A stretch of 64,000 nt of DNA, from positions 62,001-126,000 of the forward strand of contig JAPOVC010000022.1 in the NCBI GenBank assembly GCA_026708325.1. Direction: 5' to 3'. A model generated the notes under the pieces. It did no database searches and was not told the origin of the DNA. It saw only the letters and a list, made by a program, of their open reading frames with translations. The translations under genes were made by a program, and so were the position numbers. Below, piece after piece: positions 34,143-42,434 of the stretch. The number at the start of each line of letters is the position of its first letter. Position 1 is the first letter of the stretch. This stretch comes from Anaerolineaceae bacterium. GTDB taxonomy: Bacteria > Chloroflexota > Anaerolineae > Aggregatilineales > Phototrophicaceae.

Positions 34143-35218
34143 GCCACGGGCTCTCCGCTGCGCAGGACTGAAAGCAGATTCTCCACCAGGTGTTGCATGC
34201 TGTGATCGCGCTCAACCAGCCTCCGCAGCTCCAGGCCCAGTTCCACCCGCGCGCGGGATTGCATGGCCATCAATCCCCGAAGGCGCCGGGCCAGGACCTT
34301 CGGATCGTCGGGAGGCGTCAACACTTGTCCGGCCCATGGCGAAAGCATCTCGGTGAAGGCCTCATTGGCGCTGACGACCGGGATGCCGCAGGCCATGGCC
34401 TCCAGCACGGCCTTGTCGAGGCTGCCTGTCGCGCTCAGGTTGACCATCACGTGCGCCCGACGCAATTCAGCGGGCACCCGTTCATGCGGCACGGCGTTGG
34501 CAAACTCTACACAGTCCTTCAATCCGCTCCTCTCGACCTGGGCCTGAAGATCCTCGGCATACTGTCGGTCCTGCGGGTACACCGTGCCCAGCAAACGCAC
34601 TTTGAATTGGGCTCCCTGCTCCGCCATCAGTTCCGCCGCCGAGAGGAGAGTCTCCAGTCGTTTGACCGGCGCAATCCGGCCGAGACACAGAATCGTGAAC
34701 GTGCCTGGCGCCGGTTCTGCCGGCGTGAATCGATCGACGTCGATCCCCTGACCCGTGATGCGCAACTTGCCGCTGCGCAGTCGAAACCCTTCGCGGGAAG
34801 AGGACACGACCCTCGCGGCGGCCATTTCGGCGAGGCGCAGCCTCAGCGTGACCGCCCGATGGGCATACCATAGCGTCAGGGGAACGCCGTGCAGGCGCAG
34901 CAGCGGCGCGGCCATCGCGGCAAACAAAGGCTGCATATGCGCGAAGCAGGCATCATGACGCCTGGCGCGCAGCAGAGTCCACAGAAGTCGGTAAAACCTG
35001 AACGCCCGTCGCGCTTCGCTGAAACCCCGTTCCTTGCCCAGCGAAAACACGCGCACGTTGGCGGCCACGTCCACGCGGCCGACCCGCATCGAAATCACGT
35101 CGATGTATTCGCAGTGCTGCGCCAGGGCATTAATCCATTCCGTGGTGAAGCCCAGATTGGGTGCATCGGCGTCGGTCGCCAGATTGAACCACAGCAGGCG
35201 CAGGGGCCGGTCCTTCAC
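34139..35218 (-). CDS. GT4-like glycosyltransferase
   Basis: A 359-residue GT-B transferase with donor-domain motifs LCLGRIAPVKR, LLGTVYP and the EX7E-like stretch LDKAVLEAMACGIPVVS. GTG at 35218 is chosen as the start: it overlaps the upstream stop codon (GTGA), and the next residues (RPLRLLWFNLA) form the expected first beta strand. A longer frame adds 36 residues inside the neighbouring gene. It is coupled to transferases on both sides. Donor and acceptor are unknown. Confidence 0.84.
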   Translation of the reverse strand: MKDRPLRLLWFNLATDADAPNLGFTTEWINALAQHCEYIDVISMRVGRVDVAANVRVFSLGKERGFSEARRAFRFYRLLWTLLRARRHDACFAHMQPLFAAMAAPLLRLHGVPLTLWYAHRAVTLRLRLAEMAAARVVSSSREGFRLRSGKLRITGQGIDVDRFTPAEPAPGTFTILCLGRIAPVKRLETLLSAAELMAEQGAQFKVRLLGTVYPQDRQYAEDLQAQVERSGLKDCVEFANAVPHERVPAELRRAHVMVNLSATGSLDKAVLEAMACGIPVVSANEAFTEMLSPWAGQVLTPPDDPKVLARRLRGLMAMQSRARVELGLELRRLVERDHSMQHLVENLLSVLRSGEPVA

Positions 35219-36408
35219 CGCTGTGCCTCGTTCCAGGCCAACACAAACAGGTCGCCATAATGCTTCAGGTAGGTCTCGGTCGAATAAAAGCGAGACGCAA
35301 ACTCTCGCGCGTTTTCGCCCATGCAATCGAGGTCGGCTTCCCGGAGCGCGTGCAACAACTTGCCCGCCAGCGACTTGACGTCACCCGGAGGCACCAGCCA
35401 GCCGGAGACGCCGTCCTCGACAATTTCAGGGATGCCACCAACCGCAGTGGCAAGCACCGGAGTGCCGCAGAGCATGGCTTCGACCAGCACCTTGGGCAGC
35501 CCTTCGCTGAAACTTGGCAGTACCAGCAGGCGGGCCCGCGCCATGGCGACGGCCAGTTCCGCCTGCGGCAAGGCCGCGCCGATCGTGACCCGCGACTCCA
35601 GGCCCAGCTCCCTGACCTGACGGCGCAATGCGGAGGCATAGTCCCGGTTGGCGGCCTCGCCAATAATACTCAACTGTACCTGCGGTACCTCTTCGGCGAT
35701 TTTGGCGTAGGCCTCGATCAATTCCCGAATGCCCTTGCCTGGAATCAGCACTCCGGCGTAGAGCACTTCCTGACGCTGCGAAACCGCCTGCTCCGCCCCT
35801 GCCGATTGAAAGAGAGACGCGTCCGTCCAGCTCATGAATTGTCGCAGGGGTTTTCGGGGGGCGAATTCCCGCAACTGCCCGGCCGACGAGGCGGAAACGG
35901 CGCGCAGGGCGTCCGCCCGGTTGAGGCTGTAGCCCGCCAGTCGCCTGATCAACCCAAGCCAAAGGCCAGGCATGGGCATGCGCCTTTGACCCACAAAGCC
36001 CTTCAGGAAATCGCCGCGGGTTTCCACGACCAGCGCCACCCGTCGACCCGCAAGGCGCGCCAGCGATTTGGCCAGCGCCGCCGCAGCGCCGATGACCGGA
36101 TCATGGGCGATCAACACATCAACCCCGCGCGCGAATATCAGCCACAGCACGACCGGCGGCACCAGAAGCCAGGCGGTCAGCCAGCGCAAGGGCGCCAGCG
36201 GCAGGGCCGGCCACTGAATGAAGCGCGCATGTTCCCGGAAGCATTGAGGTCTCATCCCTGGCGCGAAACTGGTGACGACAATTTCAACGCCCAGGTCTTC
36301 GGTGAGCCGACGCCACTTGCGCGCCTGACCCGCTTGCAGCGGCTGCGTATAGCGCATCGTATCCACCCAACACACACGCAGACCGCGCGCGTCGCCCCGC
36401 GTTGTCAT
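35215..36408 (-). CDS. GT4 glycosyltransferase
   Basis: A 397-residue transferase. The donor domain has LYAGVLIPGKGI, the phosphate loop GEAANRDY, and a full EX7E motif (FSEGLPKVLVEAMLCGTPVLA). The N-terminal half has hydrophobic patches near 85-115, suggesting membrane association. The ATG at 36408 lies 10 bases after the stop of the lyase-like gene; the longer frame upstream lies inside that gene in another frame. It is first in the three-gene transferase set. Confidence 0.85.
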   Translation of the reverse strand: MTTRGDARGLRVCWVDTMRYTQPLQAGQARKWRRLTEDLGVEIVVTSFAPGMRPQCFREHARFIQWPALPLAPLRWLTAWLLVPPVVLWLIFARGVDVLIAHDPVIGAAAALAKSLARLAGRRVALVVETRGDFLKGFVGQRRMPMPGLWLGLIRRLAGYSLNRADALRAVSASSAGQLREFAPRKPLRQFMSWTDASLFQSAGAEQAVSQRQEVLYAGVLIPGKGIRELIEAYAKIAEEVPQVQLSIIGEAANRDYASALRRQVRELGLESRVTIGAALPQAELAVAMARARLLVLPSFSEGLPKVLVEAMLCGTPVLATAVGGIPEIVEDGVSGWLVPPGDVKSLAGKLLHALREADLDCMGENAREFASRFYSTETYLKHYGDLFVLAWNEAQR

Positions 36409-36418
36409 GGACAGGCGC

Positions 36419-37594
36419 TCAGACGCGAACGACCGCCACGTCGCTGCGGCCCTTTTGCGTCGTGTTGAACGATATCCAGCGCCCGTCCGGCGAGCACAGG
36501 GGATGGGGATGCGTGGTCTGCCCGGGCAGGCTGCCCCATTCGGTGTTGTGCCCGGCAATGACCTCAATTCGCGGCAAATCAGCATCGAAATAAAGCCAGA
36601 CCAGCAGATTGTCGCTGACGTTGCCATCCAGCAACAGGGCTTCCCTGCCCGCCATGGCCGAAACATGACCGTAATGGGGCGCATCAGGCATGTCGTACTC
36701 GCGCAACACCTCGCCCCAGGGCGTGCAAACACCCAGTATCCAGCCCCCTTCCCGGCGGTTGCGCCCGTGATACAGCACACGTTCGCCGTCAAAGGACCAG
36801 ACGGCGTGGGTATGGTCACAATTCCGGTTGCGCGCCGCCAGCTCCGTCAGGGTGTTGCTGTCCGGCCTCAGGGACCAGATGCGCGTCGTGCGCCCGTCAC
36901 CGCCGCTCCAGTAACGCGGCGGAAAATCGCGGTCCAGGAGCAACAGGTCGTTGTCCGTCGGCGAGTATTCCGCGTGAAAGCTGCGGCATCCATCCTCACG
37001 CCACAGGTCGCTGACGGCACCGCCGGTTAGTGGCAGCGACGCCAGACGCAATTGCATGCCCTGACCATCGGCGAAGTGATCGAAATAGTGTTTCGTCACG
37101 CGTGTGCCGGCTGCGATTTCGGGATGCAGTGTGGATAGCGGCAGCAACACCTGACTCTCGTCCCCGGACACACTGGGATAGCCCAACTCCCAGGGGCCGG
37201 TGTCGGCGATCAGAACGCGCTCCTCCAGGGTATCCAGGTGGACCGCGTGAAGCGAACGCTCCCCGGTATGGACCAGCCAGCGGCTATTCGGCGCCAGGCA
37301 CATGCGGGGGTAGGGGCCGCCCTGAATGTGGGCGCAGAAACCGTAATCGGCCACCGCCTCGGTGAGTTGCGTGATCTCGCCGGTCGCCACCTCGACCTTG
37401 CAGAAGGCGCCGCGGTTTTTCCGCAGGGTCCAGAAGACCAGAAACTCGCTGTCCGCCGTGAAGCCGATGTTGGTGTGATAATTGGGAGTCTGGTTGACTT
37501 CACCGAGCGTGGTCAGGCGGCGACAGGCGCGCAGAGTCCAGGCATCGCGCCAGGATTCGCTTTCATTCCACTGTTCGCCTTTGCGGGCCGGCAT
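36419..37594 (-). CDS. Oligogalacturonate lyase-like beta-propeller protein (PL22)
   Basis: A 391-residue seven-bladed propeller. The metal site of family PL22 is visible: Q-T-T-H-P-H in GQTTHPHPLCSPDG has the spacing of the known Gln-His-His ligands, and HTHAVWSFDGE supplies the other His. PL22 enzymes cut unsaturated digalacturonate from pectin in the cytoplasm. There is no signal peptide, in keeping with that location. The C-terminus SPDGRWISFNTTQKGRSDV matches the last blade. The gene precedes glycosyltransferases but may belong functionally with the sugar-acid enzymes at 16-29 kb. Confidence 0.72.
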   Translation of the reverse strand: MPARKGEQWNESESWRDAWTLRACRRLTTLGEVNQTPNYHTNIGFTADSEFLVFWTLRKNRGAFCKVEVATGEITQLTEAVADYGFCAHIQGGPYPRMCLAPNSRWLVHTGERSLHAVHLDTLEERVLIADTGPWELGYPSVSGDESQVLLPLSTLHPEIAAGTRVTKHYFDHFADGQGMQLRLASLPLTGGAVSDLWREDGCRSFHAEYSPTDNDLLLLDRDFPPRYWSGGDGRTTRIWSLRPDSNTLTELAARNRNCDHTHAVWSFDGERVLYHGRNRREGGWILGVCTPWGEVLREYDMPDAPHYGHVSAMAGREALLLDGNVSDNLLVWLYFDADLPRIEVIAGHNTEWGSLPGQTTHPHPLCSPDGRWISFNTTQKGRSDVAVVRV

Positions 37595-37674
37595 CGGAAA
37601 TCCTGTTCCCGGGTCAACGCCGATTGTAGCCCCTGGCCGCAGGATTCACACTGCCCGTCCGGCAACGCACGCTG

Positions 37675-37680
37675 TATACT
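37675..37680 (+). promoter_or_regulatory. -10 box of the rhamnulose-phosphate aldolase fusion gene
   Basis: TATACT lies 44 bases upstream of the ATG, in the 130-base gap between divergent genes. No good -35 is visible. It could drive the whole run from the aldolase gene through purB and the pyr genes. Confidence 0.45.
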
Positions 37681-37724
37681 GTGCACCCGTTCCACCTCTG
37701 GTCACGATGGTTGGAAGGGACCCC

Positions 37725-39788
37725 ATGCCAAACAACTTCTGGAATGACGAAAAGGCGGCCGGACTGCCGGACCTGGACGGCCTTGTCTACCGCAGCAACA
37801 TCCTGGGGCTTGACCGCGCCGTGGTCAACATCTTTGGCGGCAACACCAGCGCCAAACTTCGGATGGCCGATCACGTTGGACGCGAGCAGGAAGTGCTGGC
37901 CGTCAAGGCCTCCGGTTCCGATGTGTTGACCATCACCGAACCCCAGTTCGCCCTGTTGAAGATGGACGAAATCGAGCCGCTATACCAGCGGGATGAAATG
38001 AGCGACGAGGAAATGGTCGCTTACCTGGAGCGCACCTGGTTTGAGCAGGGACGGCCGCGCCAGAGCATCGAGACCCTGTTGCACGCCTTTGTGCCCCGCA
38101 AACACGTCGATCACACGCATCCGGATGCCATCATCAGCCTGATGTGCGTCACAGATGCCGCGGAAGAAGCACGTCGCGTCTACGGCAGCCGGGCCGCCTA
38201 CGTGCCCTATATCCGCCCCGGCTTCACGCTCAGCAAGTGGATTGGCGGCATGGTGCGGGACAATCCGGCCATCGAATGCGTGGTGATGGGCAAGCACGGC
38301 CTTGTCACCTGGGGGGATGACAGCAAGTCCTGCTACGAGAGCAGCATGCGCATCATTCAGGAAACCGAGGACTATCTGGCGGACCGACGCAGGGGCAAAA
38401 GGGTCTTCGGCGATCTGACCGTTCCGGGCCTGTCCCCGCAGGAACGTGACGACCTCCTCGCCGCTGTCCTGCCGGTCATTCGCGGAGCGGTCTCTTCCCG
38501 CCGCAGCACCATCCTGCAGACCGACAGCAGCGACAATGTGCTGAACATGATCGGCAGCGAAAAGACCTCCGGCGTCAGCCAGATCGGCGCCGCCTGCCCC
38601 GACCATCTGGTGCATGTCAAGCGTCAACCGCTTTATGTCGACTGGGTACCGGAAGACGGCGCGGCTGAGCTTGCCGACAGAATTCGCCAGGGCATCGCGG
38701 ACTACGAGGAACGCTACGTCGCCTATTTCGAAGAGAACAGGAACCCGGGCGATGAATTGCGCGATGCTGCGCCCAGAGTCATTCTCATTCCGGGCCTGGG
38801 CATGGTCAACACCGGCAAGGACGTCGCCAACGCCGACGTCAGCCGCCAGCTTTATCACCGCGCCATCGCCGTCATCGGCGATGCAGAGGGGCTGGGCGGC
38901 TTTGTCAGTCTGACCCCCAACGAGGCCTACAACATCGAGTACTGGCCGCTGGAGCTGTACAAGCTGAAACTGGCGCCGCCCGACCGCGATTTCGCCGGCA
39001 AGGTGGTGCTCATCACCGGGGCGGCCAGCGGAATCGGCCGCGCCACCGCCTTCCGCCTGGCGCAGGACGGCGCGCACGTGGTGGTGGCGGACATCAACCG
39101 CGAGGGGGGCCAAGAGACGGTCGCCGCCCTGGAAGCGACTTTTGGCCCGGGCCGCGCCCTCTTCGTGCACACCGACGTCACGAGCGAGTCGGCTGTTCAG
39201 GAGACCCTGCGCCAGACGGTGCTGAAATACGGTGGACTGGACGTACTGGTCAACAACGCGGGCATCGCCGGCGGCGCGCCGATCGAGGACACCTCACTCG
39301 AAATGTTCCAGCGCAACGTTGACATCCTGGTCACGGGTTACTTCCTGATGGCGCGCGAGTCATTCAGGATCATGAAGGCCCAGGGCGTCGGCGGCTGTAT
39401 GGTTTTCGTTGGCAGCAAGAACAGCGTGGCGGCCGGCAAGGGAGCCGCCGCCTACAGCGCTGCCAAGGCCGCCGAGGTGCACATGGCCCGTTGCCTCGCC
39501 GAGGAAGGGGGCGCTCACGGCATTCGCGTCAACTCCGTGCTGCCGGATGCCGTCATTCGCGGCAGCAGCATCTGGGACGGGGAATGGAAAGAGGCCCGCG
39601 CCAAACAGTACGGCATCACTGTCGAGGAACTGAACGCCTTTTACGCCAACCGCAACGTGCTGGGAGCGGAAATCCTGCCGGAAGACATCGCCGAGGCCAT
39701 CGCCTTCCTCGCGGGACCGCGGGCTGCCAAGACCACCGGCACCATGCTCCCGGTCGACGGTGGCGTGACCAGCGGGTACCTGCGCTGA
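37725..39788 (+). CDS. rhaEW: Rhamnulose-1-phosphate aldolase/lactaldehyde dehydrogenase fusion
   Basis: A 687-residue two-domain enzyme of the RhaEW (RhaD/YuxG) type. The N-terminal class II aldolase domain (about 1-420) has GGNTSAKL and the zinc motif HVDHTHPDA. The C-terminal SDR domain (about 425-687) has TGAASGIG, NNAGIAGG and the YSAAK catalytic pair. The fusion splits rhamnulose-1-phosphate and oxidises or reduces lactaldehyde. The ATG at 37725 follows GGAAGGGA; the 81 codons upstream are not family-like. No rhaA, rhaB or mutarotase gene is close. purB follows four bases after the stop, an unusual partner. Confidence 0.9.
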   Translation: MPNNFWNDEKAAGLPDLDGLVYRSNILGLDRAVVNIFGGNTSAKLRMADHVGREQEVLAVKASGSDVLTITEPQFALLKMDEIEPLYQRDEMSDEEMVAYLERTWFEQGRPRQSIETLLHAFVPRKHVDHTHPDAIISLMCVTDAAEEARRVYGSRAAYVPYIRPGFTLSKWIGGMVRDNPAIECVVMGKHGLVTWGDDSKSCYESSMRIIQETEDYLADRRRGKRVFGDLTVPGLSPQERDDLLAAVLPVIRGAVSSRRSTILQTDSSDNVLNMIGSEKTSGVSQIGAACPDHLVHVKRQPLYVDWVPEDGAAELADRIRQGIADYEERYVAYFEENRNPGDELRDAAPRVILIPGLGMVNTGKDVANADVSRQLYHRAIAVIGDAEGLGGFVSLTPNEAYNIEYWPLELYKLKLAPPDRDFAGKVVLITGAASGIGRATAFRLAQDGAHVVVADINREGGQETVAALEATFGPGRALFVHTDVTSESAVQETLRQTVLKYGGLDVLVNNAGIAGGAPIEDTSLEMFQRNVDILVTGYFLMARESFRIMKAQGVGGCMVFVGSKNSVAAGKGAAAYSAAKAAEVHMARCLAEEGGAHGIRVNSVLPDAVIRGSSIWDGEWKEARAKQYGITVEELNAFYANRNVLGAEILPEDIAEAIAFLAGPRAAKTTGTMLPVDGGVTSGYLR

Positions 39789-39792
39789 GTCA

Positions 39793-41208
39793 ATGAGCTT
39801 CACACACGACACCTGGGTCGGCCCTTTCAGCTGGCGCTATGGCAGTCCGGACATGCGCCAACTCTGGTCCGAGAGCCACAAGCGTCGGCTGTGGCGTCGC
39901 ATCTGGGTGGCGCTTGCGGAAGCCCAGTTGCGCGCCGGCCTGGTGCAGCAGCCACAGGTTGAGGACTTGCGGTCTCGCGCCGACGACGTTGACATCGATC
40001 GATCGCATGAACTGGAAGCGACCCTGCATCACGACCTGATGGCCGAGTTGCGCTGCTTCGCGGAGCAGTGCCCGCTTGGCGGAGGCATCCTCCATTTGGG
40101 CGCCACCAGTATGGACATTGAGGACAATGCCGACGCCCTCCGCATGCGCGCATCGCTGACCCTGCTGGGCGAAGGGCTGCGTGAACTGCTGCTCATCCTG
40201 GCGCGGAAAACAGAAGAGGAAGCGGACCACGTCTGCATCGGCTGGACGCATTTGCAGCCGGCGGAACCCACGACGGTCGGCTATCGCCTGGCCGGCTACG
40301 CCCAGGACCTTCTCGCGGATTACGAAGCGTTGCTCGACCTTGAGAATGGCCTGCGCGGCAAGGGCTTCAAGGGCGCGGTCGGTACGGCCGCCTCCTGGCA
40401 ACAACTGCTCGAAGGCAGCACGTTGACGGCAGAAGCGCTGGAAGCCGACATCATGCAGAGCTTGGGGCTGGCCGCCTATCCCGTCGCCACCCAGACCTGC
40501 AGCCGCCGACAGGACTGGCTGTACGTGACCACGCTGGCCGGCATCGGCATGACGCTCTACCGTCTGGCTTTCGACCTGCGCCTGCTGCAAAGCCCTCCCC
40601 TTGGCGAATGGGCAGAGCCTTTCGGGGCCCAACAGGTCGGGTCCTCGGCCATGCCATTCAAGCGCAACCCGGTCAACGCCGAAAACATCGACAGCCTGGC
40701 GCGTTACCTGGCCGCCCTGCCGCGCGTGGCCTGGGACAATGGCGCCCACAACCTGCTGGAACGTACCCTGGACGATTCCGCCAACCGCCGCATCGTGCTG
40801 CCTCAGGCCAGCCTGTGTTGCGACGAGTTGTTGCGCCGTACGCGGCGAATTCTGGAGGGCCTGCGCCTCGACGCCCCTGCCATAGCCCACAATCTTGAGC
40901 GATACGGGACCTTTGCCGCGACGGAGCGCGTATTGATGGCGGCCTGCCTCGCCGGCGGCGATCGCCAGCATCTGCATGAAATCATCCGCGGCCACAGCAT
41001 GAATGCCTGGCAGGCCCTTTCCCGCGGCGACCCCAACCCTCTGACCGACCTGCTATGCGGGGAAGAGGATTTGCTACGTTGGCTACCGTGCCCCCGTATC
41101 CGTGAACTCATGCGCGCCCAGGAATACGTTGGCGACGCGCCAGACCGCGCCAGGGCCATGGCCGGGCGAGTCCTGGCCCTTTGTACGCGGAAGAATGACC
41201 TGCCATGA
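39793..41208 (+). CDS. purB: Adenylosuccinate lyase
   Basis: A 471-residue fumarase-superfamily lyase that releases fumarate from SAICAR and adenylosuccinate in purine synthesis. The signature GSSAMPFKRNPVNAE is complete; LHLGATSMDIEDNA and the catalytic-His motif GWTHLQPAEPTT are present. It starts four bases after the aldolase-fusion stop. Its own stop overlaps the start of the pyr leader ORF (ATGA), linking purine and pyrimidine genes in one transcript. Length and motifs are normal for PurB. Confidence 0.9.
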   Translation: MSFTHDTWVGPFSWRYGSPDMRQLWSESHKRRLWRRIWVALAEAQLRAGLVQQPQVEDLRSRADDVDIDRSHELEATLHHDLMAELRCFAEQCPLGGGILHLGATSMDIEDNADALRMRASLTLLGEGLRELLLILARKTEEEADHVCIGWTHLQPAEPTTVGYRLAGYAQDLLADYEALLDLENGLRGKGFKGAVGTAASWQQLLEGSTLTAEALEADIMQSLGLAAYPVATQTCSRRQDWLYVTTLAGIGMTLYRLAFDLRLLQSPPLGEWAEPFGAQQVGSSAMPFKRNPVNAENIDSLARYLAALPRVAWDNGAHNLLERTLDDSANRRIVLPQASLCCDELLRRTRRILEGLRLDAPAIAHNLERYGTFAATERVLMAACLAGGDRQHLHEIIRGHSMNAWQALSRGDPNPLTDLLCGEEDLLRWLPCPRIRELMRAQEYVGDAPDRARAMAGRVLALCTRKNDLP

Positions 41209-41363
41209 GTCAAGCCAACAAGCGCAGACCTGACAAGGAGAATGGGCCAACCTCCATGGAACCTTGCTTTGGCCAGAGCCCTTGCGGGGGACGGTCAGGG
41301 CAGCTGACAGCATGGACGCCAGTCACCGTGGAAGGTGACTTTTTTTTGGAAACGGGAGGGTAA
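41205..41363 (+). CDS. Pyrimidine operon leader peptide (PyrL-like)
   Basis: A 52-residue open frame from an ATG that overlaps the purB stop (ATGA) to a TAA that abuts the pyrB ATG (TAAATG). The product has no signal peptide or domain and includes Gly/Pro-rich and Cys-containing stretches. The frame runs straight through the terminator hairpin at 41321-41347, as the 44-codon leader of E. coli pyrBI does. A translating ribosome would melt the hairpin and allow pyrB transcription. There are few U-runs upstream, so the pausing signal may differ from the enteric one. Homology to enteric PyrL is not claimed. Confidence 0.6.
   Translation: MSQANKRRPDKENGPTSMEPCFGQSPCGGRSGQLTAWTPVTVEGDFFLETGG
41245..41274 (+). 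promoter_or_regulatory. Possible pause hairpin in the pyr leader
   Basis: GGCCAA (41245-41250) pairs with TTGGCC (41269-41274) around an 18-base loop, about 45 bases before the terminator. Its position fits an RNA polymerase pause site inside the leader ORF. Evidence is pairing only. Confidence 0.35.
41321..41347 (+). terminator. Intrinsic terminator/attenuator before pyrB
   Basis: AGTCACC (41321-41327) pairs with GGTGACT (41334-41340) around a 6-base loop, followed by an unbroken run of eight T (41340-41347). It lies inside the leader ORF, 16 bases before the pyrB start, so it must be bypassed for pyr gene expression. GGGAGGG for pyrB follows at 41354-41360. Confidence 0.8.
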
Positions 41364-42434
41364 ATGGAGACAGAATCGCAGCTGGCCGATACCCGTCGCG
41401 CCATGGATTTCGCCAGCCTTTTGGTACCGCCGCGTATTGAAGGGGACTTCACGGGCAAGCACATCCTGTCGGTTGAACAGTTTTCACGCCAGGACCTGCG
41501 AGTCCTTTTTGACGCCAGCACGTCACTCAGGAAGCGCTCGCGCCAACATGACCGTGGCCTGACTGAAATATGCAGTGGCAAAATCATGGCCACCCTGTTT
41601 TTCGAAGCCAGCACACGCACGGACATGTCCTTTCAGGCCGCCATGCGTCGACTGGGCGGCGAAGTCGTCGGCGCCAGCAACGGCGTGCGGTTTTCCTCGG
41701 TGTACAAGGGCGAAAACCTGGCGGACACCGTGCGAGCCGCCGGCTGCTACGCCGACGTTATCGTGTTGCGCCACCCGGAAGTCGCGTCCTCGCTGGAAGC
41801 CGCCTGGTATCTCGACAAGCTGGAAATGAAAATTGGGCGCCGTCCGGTCGTCATCAGCGGCGGCGATGGCATCGGCGAGCACCCCAGCCAGGCACTGCTC
41901 GACCTGTACACCATTCTTGACCAGAAAGGCAGCATTGACGGCCTGAACATCACCATGGTGGGCGACCTGCGCCACGGGCGCACCGTACACTCGCTGGCGA
42001 AACTGGTGGCCAGGCTGGGTGGAAGGGGCGTTGCCGTCAATTGTGTGTCTCCTCCTTCCCTGCGCATGCCGGCTGACTTGATGGCCCAAATGCAGGACGG
42101 CCAGGTCCGGGTGTACGAGACCGCCGCCCTCGACGAGGTGCTGGGCGACAGCGACGTCATTTACTGGACGCGGGTCCAGGAGGAGCGCTTTGCCGAGCGC
42201 GCCGACTACGAGGCCATCCAGGACGGCTTCATCATGACGCCGGAATTGCTGAACTGCGCCCGCAGTGATGCCATTCTCATGCATCCCCTGCCGCGCAAGC
42301 ATGAAATGGGACCGCCCGAATCGCACGACGTCCTTGATGAAGACCCGCGCTCCGTCTACTTTCAGCAAATGGAAAATGGTATGTACGTGCGCATGGCCCT
42401 GCTGGCCAAGGTGTTGCGCGGAGTCCATGTCTGA
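41364..42434 (+). CDS. pyrB: Aspartate carbamoyltransferase, catalytic chain
   Basis: PyrB joins carbamoyl phosphate and aspartate, the committed step of UMP synthesis. The 356-residue chain has the carbamoyl-phosphate loop FFEASTRTDMSF, the YKGENLADT loop, VLRHPE, GDLRHGRTVHS and the aspartate loop HPLPRKHEM. About 40 extra residues precede the normal start of the fold. No pyrI regulatory chain is present, so allosteric control of the enteric type is unlikely. Expression is probably controlled by the leader terminator just upstream. pyrC overlaps the stop by one base. Confidence 0.95.
   Translation: METESQLADTRRAMDFASLLVPPRIEGDFTGKHILSVEQFSRQDLRVLFDASTSLRKRSRQHDRGLTEICSGKIMATLFFEASTRTDMSFQAAMRRLGGEVVGASNGVRFSSVYKGENLADTVRAAGCYADVIVLRHPEVASSLEAAWYLDKLEMKIGRRPVVISGGDGIGEHPSQALLDLYTILDQKGSIDGLNITMVGDLRHGRTVHSLAKLVARLGGRGVAVNCVSPPSLRMPADLMAQMQDGQVRVYETAALDEVLGDSDVIYWTRVQEERFAERADYEAIQDGFIMTPELLNCARSDAILMHPLPRKHEMGPPESHDVLDEDPRSVYFQQMENGMYVRMALLAKVLRGVHV

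Noticed and set aside
37482..37724. N-terminal extension of the aldolase fusion
   Set aside because: It lies across the promoter region and the divergent lyase gene; the ribosome site at 37713 supports the start at 37725.
41209..41363. PyrR-binding site before pyrB
   Set aside because: CTGACAAGGA resembles part of the consensus, but the CCAGAGAGG portion is missing and no pyrR gene is in the operon.
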